Position numbers and translations under genes: made by a program | NCBI RefSeq assembly: GCF_012395255.1 | Contig: NZ_JAAZQD010000002.1 | Span: 389,929 to 453,928, forward strand | From: Oleiagrimonas citrea | GTDB lineage: Bacteria; Pseudomonadota; Gammaproteobacteria; Xanthomonadales; Rhodanobacteraceae | Length of the DNA stretch: 64,000 nucleotides | Direction: 5' to 3' | In this document: in pieces, positions 58,455 to 64,000 of the stretch | Position numbering within the stretch: position 1 is the first letter of the stretch | Layout: the number at the start of each line of letters is the position of its first letter | The notes under the pieces: model-generated | The model's database searches: none | Told to the model about the DNA's origin: nothing | The model's input: only the letters and a program-made list of their open reading frames with translations

Positions 58455-60662
58455 ATGCATCTTCTGTTCCGTCGTTCCGCCCTCCTGCTGCTGACTGCAC
58501 TGCTGGCCCTGTGTGCGCTGGCGCCGCCGCTGGCCGCGCAGGAAGTCGACGGTCTGCTGCCCGTCGAGCAGGCCTACCAGGTCACCGCCGAAGTGCGCAC
58601 ACCGGGCACGATCCACCTGCACTGGACCATCGCGCCCGACTACTACCTGTATCGCAGCCGCATCTCGGCCAAGGCGTCTGGCGGCGCGGCCACACTGGGC
58701 TCGCTGCAGCTGCCCGACGGCCTGAAGGAACACGACGAATACCTGGGCGACATCGAGATCTACCACCACGCCATCGACGCCACGCTGCCCTACACGCTGC
58801 AGGACAAGAACGCGAAGACCCTGACGCTGGCGGTGAAGATGCAGGGCTGCCACGAGGTCGATCCGAAGATCTGCTACCCGCCGTACACCAAGACCCTGAC
58901 CATGACGCTGCCCGGCAACGGCGCGGCCACCCCGGGCAAGGCCGGCGGCAACGATCTGCTGACCGCGATCGGCAAGAACTCCAGCGAGATGCTGACGGAC
59001 GGCGGCAAGAACGCATCGTCCGGCGACGCCCTGCCGGCCGAGCAGGCCTTCCGCTTCGAGGCCATCGCCACCGCGCCGAACACGCTGCTGCTGCGCTGGA
59101 GCATGCCCAAGGGCTACTACCTGTATCGCGACAAGACCCACCTGGCGCTGCTGGACGCCGACGGCGCGAAGCTGGGCACGCCGCAGTGGCCCAACGGCAC
59201 GGCCTACCACGATGAATATTCCGGCGACAGCATCGTCTACTTCGACCAGGTCGAGGTGCCGTTGCCGATCACGCGCGGCCGCGCCGACCACGTGAAACTG
59301 CAGGCGCAGTTCCAGGGATGTCTGGAGGACGGCATCTGCTATCCGGTGATGACCCGCACCGTCGACGTCGCCCTGCCGCCCGGCACGGGCACGAGCAGTC
59401 CGGGAACGACGGCCTCGACCGCACATGCGCCTGCGCCGGCCGCGATGTCGCAGTCGCTGCTGACCGTGCTGCTGCTGGCGCTGGGCGGCGGACTGCTGCT
59501 GAACCTGATGCCCTGCGTGCTGCCGGTACTGTCACTGAAGGCGGTCAGCCTGATCGAAGGCCGCGAAGGTCCGAAGGTCGCGCATCACCGCGCGCTGGCC
59601 TACGCCGCCGGCGTCCTGCTGAGCTTTGCCGTGGTCGGCCTCGCCGTCATCGCGCTGCGCCAGGCCGGCATGGCTTCGGGCTGGGGCTTCCAGCTGCAGC
59701 AGCCGGTGTTCGTGGGCGTGCTCGTCTACATTCTTCTGGCCATGGGCCTGAGCTATTCCGGCGTGGTGCATTTCGGTGCCGGGCTGGCCGGAACGGGTCA
59801 GTCGCTGACCGCCAAGTCCGGTCTGTCCGGCGATTTCTTCACCGGCGTGCTGGCGGTGGTCGTGGCCAGCCCGTGCACCGCTCCGGCGATGGGCGCGGCC
59901 CTGGCCTACGCCTTCGCCGCACCGTGGTACTCGGCACTGCTGGTCTTCCTGGTGCTCGGCCTGGGTCTGGCGCTGCCGTTCCTGCTGATCGGCTACTTCC
60001 CGAAGCTGGGCGCTTGGCTGCCCAAGCCGGGCGCATGGATGGAAACGCTGAAGCAGGTGCTGGCCTTCCCGCTGTACCTGACCGCCGCCTGGCTGGCCTG
60101 GGTGCTGGCCAACCAGCGCGGCGCGGACGGCGTCGGCCTGCTGCTGGTCGGCGCGGTGCTGCTGGCGCTGGCGCTGTGGTGGATCGAGCGCAGCCGCCAT
60201 CGCGGCGCGCCGAGCAAGGTGCTGGCCGGCGCCCTGCTGCTGATCGCACTGGTGCCGCTGGCGCTGATCCATCGCGTGCCGACTCCCGCGGCCATGGCGA
60301 GTACTCACGCAGACATGGGCATGGTCGCGTTCACCCCGGCCAAGCTGGCCGAACTGCGCAAGCAGGGCACGCCGGTGTTCGTCGACATGACCGCCGACTG
60401 GTGCATCACCTGCAAGGCCAACGAGCACGCCGTGCTGAACACCGACGCCTTCCGCGACCTGCTCAAGCGAACCGGCACGGTCTACATGAAGGGCGACTGG
60501 ACCAACGAGAACCCGGCCATCACCGCCTTCCTGAAGCGCTGGAACTCGCCGGGCGTGCCGGTCTACGTGGTCTTCGGCAAGAACGGTGCGGAAGGTGTGA
60601 AGCTGCCCTCCGTGCTGACCGCCGGCATCGTGCGCAGGGCCGTCGAGAAGGCGGCGCAGTAA
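58455..60662 (+). CDS. dsbD: Thiol:disulfide interchange protein DsbD with duplicated N-terminal domain
   Basis: 735 residues against about 565 in E. coli. After a signal peptide there are two tandem nDsbD-type domains (about 25-160 and 190-305). The second has the normal cysteine spacing, C289/C295 (GCLEDGICYP); the first has C132/C140 (GCHEVDPKICYPP), two residues longer. The eight-helix domain has the two membrane cysteines in LMPCVLPVL and ASPCTAPAMG, and the C-terminal thioredoxin domain has C650-I-T-C653. It carries electrons from thioredoxin to the periplasm. ATG 58455 with GGAG is preferred to 58398. Confidence 0.94.
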   Translation: MHLLFRRSALLLLTALLALCALAPPLAAQEVDGLLPVEQAYQVTAEVRTPGTIHLHWTIAPDYYLYRSRISAKASGGAATLGSLQLPDGLKEHDEYLGDIEIYHHAIDATLPYTLQDKNAKTLTLAVKMQGCHEVDPKICYPPYTKTLTMTLPGNGAATPGKAGGNDLLTAIGKNSSEMLTDGGKNASSGDALPAEQAFRFEAIATAPNTLLLRWSMPKGYYLYRDKTHLALLDADGAKLGTPQWPNGTAYHDEYSGDSIVYFDQVEVPLPITRGRADHVKLQAQFQGCLEDGICYPVMTRTVDVALPPGTGTSSPGTTASTAHAPAPAAMSQSLLTVLLLALGGGLLLNLMPCVLPVLSLKAVSLIEGREGPKVAHHRALAYAAGVLLSFAVVGLAVIALRQAGMASGWGFQLQQPVFVGVLVYILLAMGLSYSGVVHFGAGLAGTGQSLTAKSGLSGDFFTGVLAVVVASPCTAPAMGAALAYAFAAPWYSALLVFLVLGLGLALPFLLIGYFPKLGAWLPKPGAWMETLKQVLAFPLYLTAAWLAWVLANQRGADGVGLLLVGAVLLALALWWIERSRHRGAPSKVLAGALLLIALVPLALIHRVPTPAAMASTHADMGMVAFTPAKLAELRKQGTPVFVDMTADWCITCKANEHAVLNTDAFRDLLKRTGTVYMKGDWTNENPAITAFLKRWNSPGVPVYVVFGKNGAEGVKLPSVLTAGIVRRAVEKAAQ

Positions 60663-60666
60663 ACCG

Positions 60667-61281
60667 ATGGCCCGCAGCCGAAGCGCCTCGCTGGGCATCG
60701 TGCTGTTGGCCGCAGCCGTCGGATTCGGCCTGTTCGGCGTGTACGTGTACGAATACGGCGTACCGCCGAAACTGCTGGACCGCCTGATGACCACGCAGAT
60801 GGGTCAGAGCATCGCGCAAAGGTTGCTCACGGCCACCGCCCCGGCGCCACCGGCCGGCGTGACCGTGCGTGCACCCGGCGATGCTCTGCCCACTTGGACA
60901 CTGCCCGATGCCGAGGGCCATCCCCAGCCCCTTGCGCAGTGGAAGGGCCGCACCGTACTGATCAATTTCTGGGCAACCTGGTGCATCCCCTGCCGCAAGG
61001 AAATGCCGGCGCTGACCGCGGCGCAGCGCGCGTACGCGGGCAAGGCGCAAATCGTTGGCATCGCGATGGACGACCCGCAGGCCGTGCGCGCCTTTCTCGC
61101 CGATCACCCTACGGGCTACCCGACCCTGCTCGGTGAAGGCGTGAAACCCGACCCCCGCGCCGTGCTAGGCAACACGCGCCTGGCCCTGCCTTTCAGCGTG
61201 CTGGTCGATTCCGATGGCCGCATCGTGCGCACGCACCTGGGCCCGCTGGGCGCCCGGCAACTGGCGCAGTGGCTTCGCTGA
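60667..61281 (+). CDS. TlpA-like membrane-anchored thioredoxin
   Basis: 204 residues. One N-terminal anchor helix (about 8-30) and a periplasmic thioredoxin-fold domain with WCIPC in VLINFWATWCIPCRKEMP and a cis-proline block LALPFSVLVD. It is of the TlpA/ResA/AhpC-TSA type, a reductant for periplasmic targets such as apocytochrome c. It begins 4 bp after dsbD, which makes DsbD its likely electron donor. About 280 bp follow before aroQ, in which I see only an imperfect repeat (CGCCGAACT twice near 61480). Confidence 0.9.
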   Translation: MARSRSASLGIVLLAAAVGFGLFGVYVYEYGVPPKLLDRLMTTQMGQSIAQRLLTATAPAPPAGVTVRAPGDALPTWTLPDAEGHPQPLAQWKGRTVLINFWATWCIPCRKEMPALTAAQRAYAGKAQIVGIAMDDPQAVRAFLADHPTGYPTLLGEGVKPDPRAVLGNTRLALPFSVLVDSDGRIVRTHLGPLGARQLAQWLR

Positions 61282-61565
61282 ACCGTCTTTCCACGTCGAC
61301 CTGAGCGCTCGACGGTCGCCCATCGCCCGACGGCTGGACCGCCGGACTCGTGTTGCGATCGCGTCACGAACGTCCCGCCATCGACCGCGAAGGCACCGGC
61401 ACAGTGCGCCCACGGGCGGTTTCACGCGCCACCTGCGCCACTGACCCGGAATTTGTGACGCGAACGTCAAAGAACGTCGCCGAACTACGCCGAACTGGAC
61501 AATTCGAATTCTCACGCGCACACTTGCGCCTTCGGCGATGCACGTCGCGTTCAGTGAATATCTTC

Positions 61566-62006
61566 GTGGCCAAGATTCTTGCCCTGCACGGCCCCAATCT
61601 GAATCTGCTCGGCGTGCGCGAACCCGAGCGCTACGGCACGCGCAGTCTGGCCGAGATCAACGCCGATCTCGCCGCGCGGGCCGAAGCCGCCGGACATGAA
61701 TTGTCCTGGTTCCAGTCCAACGCCGAGCACGAGCTGATCGCCCGCGTGCATCAGGCCCGCGACGAGAGCGTGGACGCGATCCTGATCAACCCGGCCGCGT
61801 TCACCCATACCAGCGTGGCCCTGCGCGACGCGCTCGCCGCGGTGGAGATCGACTTCGTCGAGGTGCATCTGTCCAACCTGCAGACGCGCGAACCGTTCCG
61901 CCGTCATTCGTATTTTTCCGACCTGGCCGTCGGCGTGATCGCGGGCTTCGGCCCCGACAGCTACCGGCTGGCGCTGGAAGCCGTGTTCGCACGGCTTGCC
62001 GGCTGA
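61566..62006 (+). CDS. aroQ: 3-dehydroquinate dehydratase, type II
   Basis: 146 residues. [21 protein letters not shown] (key residues GPNLN, Y of YG), the NPAAFTHTS block and [16 protein letters not shown] identify the dodecameric type II enzyme of the shikimate pathway. Two GTG starts are possible, 61554 and 61566; the second matches the usual N-terminus. accB and accC follow, a common arrangement. Confidence 0.95.
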   Translation: MAKILALHGPNLNLLGVREPERYGTRSLAEINADLAARAEAAGHELSWFQSNAEHELIARVHQARDESVDAILINPAAFTHTSVALRDALAAVEIDFVEVHLSNLQTREPFRRHSYFSDLAVGVIAGFGPDSYRLALEAVFARLAG

Positions 62007-62040
62007 TCCCTTTCGACCTACTGCTGACAAGGTTCATCCC

Positions 62041-62499
62041 ATGGATCTGCGCAAGATCAAGAAACTGATCGACCTGCTCGAAGAGTCCAACCTCTCCGAA
62101 CTCGAAATCAAGGAAGGCGAGGAAGTGGTTCGCCTGTCGCGCGTGCCCGCAGGCGGCGTGACCGTCGCGGCCGCGCCCGCCCCCGTGGCTCCGGCACCGG
62201 CCGCACCCGCTCCGGCCGCCCAGCCCGCAGCCGCTCCTGCCGAAGCCGCCGACGACACGCCGGCCGGTCACCAGGTGAAGGCGCCGATGGTCGGCACCTT
62301 CTACGCCGCTTCCACGCCGGGCGCCGACCCGTTCGTGAAGGTCGGCCAGAAGGTCAAGGCCGGCGAGACGCTGGGCATCATCGAAGCGATGAAGATGTTC
62401 AACCAGATCGAGGCCGAAACCGCCGGTACCGTGGTCGCCATCCTGGTCGAGAACGGCCAGCCGGTCGAATTCGACGAACCCATGTTCGTGATCGCCTGA
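62041..62499 (+). CDS. accB: Acetyl-CoA carboxylase biotin carboxyl carrier protein
   Basis: 152 residues. N-terminal helical region ([16 protein letters not shown]), an Ala/Pro-rich linker (about 43-72) and the biotinyl domain with [10 protein letters not shown], biotin on K118. It carries CO2 from AccC to the carboxyltransferase, the first step of fatty-acid synthesis. accC starts 17 bp later. Confidence 0.98.
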   Translation: MDLRKIKKLIDLLEESNLSELEIKEGEEVVRLSRVPAGGVTVAAAPAPVAPAPAAPAPAAQPAAAPAEAADDTPAGHQVKAPMVGTFYAASTPGADPFVKVGQKVKAGETLGIIEAMKMFNQIEAETAGTVVAILVENGQPVEFDEPMFVIA

Positions 62500-62516
62500 C
62501 CCGCCGGGAACGCGCC

Positions 62517-63884
<1,368 letters not shown>

Positions 63885-63913
63885 GCGCCGACCCGGCGCT
63901 TGCACACCGAACG

Positions 63914-63942
63914 GAACGCCGCCCTGCTTCGGGGCGGCGTTC
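63914..63942 (+). terminator. Hairpin after accC (weak terminator or stabiliser)
   Basis: An 11-bp stem (arm GAACGCCGCCC, loop of 7) without a following T-tract, 30 bp after the accC stop. Confidence 0.4.
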
Positions 63943-63991
63943 GACCTTCCGGCCCCGCACGCTGCGGCGCCCCGACCTGCGACCACCGAAC

Positions 63992-64000
63992 ATGCCCTGG
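63992..64000 (+). CDS. First codons of a downstream gene, probably prmA
   Basis: Only ATG CCC TGG (Met-Pro-Trp) is in the window. In Xanthomonadales prmA (ribosomal protein L11 methyltransferase) usually follows accC, and its product begins Met-Pro with an aromatic residue. The call depends on synteny. Confidence 0.4.

Overview
The window is a stretch of high-GC gammaproteobacterial chromosome. Gene content and order point to the Xanthomonadales, most likely Rhodanobacteraceae (Dyella/Luteibacter/Rhodanobacter type). The pointers are the ftsE-ftsX...rpoH cluster, divergent rhlB/trxA-rho, tandem DsbA genes beside a cytochrome c4 with a CVHC-type DsbA, a large TonB-dependent receptor, and groES-groEL facing cutA-dsbD-aroQ-accB-accC. 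This assignment is by inspection only. I see no rRNA, tRNA, IS element, prophage or CRISPR array. Coding is dense, and nearly every long antisense reading frame is a GC-driven shadow.

Layout. 1-1.05 kb: 3' part of a MATE transporter (minus). 1.05-1.6 kb: a long intergenic region with a perfect 26-bp palindrome, an AT-rich patch and an inverted pair of perfect DnaA boxes. 1.6-6 kb: DUF3667 membrane protein, priA, tal. 6-10 kb: small accessory proteins (anchored unknown, two VOC proteins, MAPEG, DUF1905/YdeI, zinc-binding membrane protein, DUF6869-like). 10-15.3 kb: secreted or hydrolytic enzymes (GH18 lipoprotein, S1 peptidase, DUF2235 hydrolase, GH43-F5/8C-FN3 enzyme with a LacI-type palindrome on its signal-peptide codons). 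15.4-20.3 kb (minus): a small membrane protein, rpoH with a CIRCE element, ung, a two-receiver response regulator, ftsX, ftsE. 20.4-24.8 kb: rhlB, divergent from trxA and rho; both RNA proteins carry long low-complexity extensions.

24.9-31.8 kb: LOG-family protein, Tat-lipoprotein MsrB, gshA, M3 peptidase, bioD, free-Met-sulfoxide reductase, engB. 31.9-37.3 kb: cytochrome c4, two DsbA-like lipoproteins, an EEP-family phosphodiesterase, a lytic transglycosylase. 37.3-40.8 kb: NDUFA9-like protein, cca, MidA/NDUFAF7-like methyltransferase. 41-43.2 kb: TonB-dependent receptor behind a Zur-like box. 43.3-45.9 kb: hypothetical, DUF6159-like and MscS-type membrane proteins. 46-49.1 kb: pteridine reductase, lipocalin-like protein, folK, folB, tsaD. 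49.2-52.9 kb: rpsU, yqeY, convergent glnE. 53-55.6 kb: LTA-synthase-like phosphoglycerol transferase and YaeQ. 55.7-57.9 kb: groEL/groES with CIRCE and two promoters. 58-64 kb: cutA, dsbD with a duplicated N-terminal domain, TlpA-like redoxin, aroQ, accB, accC and the first codons of a probable prmA.

Themes. Heat shock: rpoH and groESL both sit behind CIRCE operators, which suggests HrcA feeds into sigma-32. Periplasmic thiol and methionine repair: DsbA x2, duplicated-domain DsbD, a TlpA-like protein and an exported MsrB. Metal: a Zur-type box over the receptor promoter. No single wholly novel multi-gene system is obvious; the most interesting items are these regulatory wirings and unusual protein architectures.
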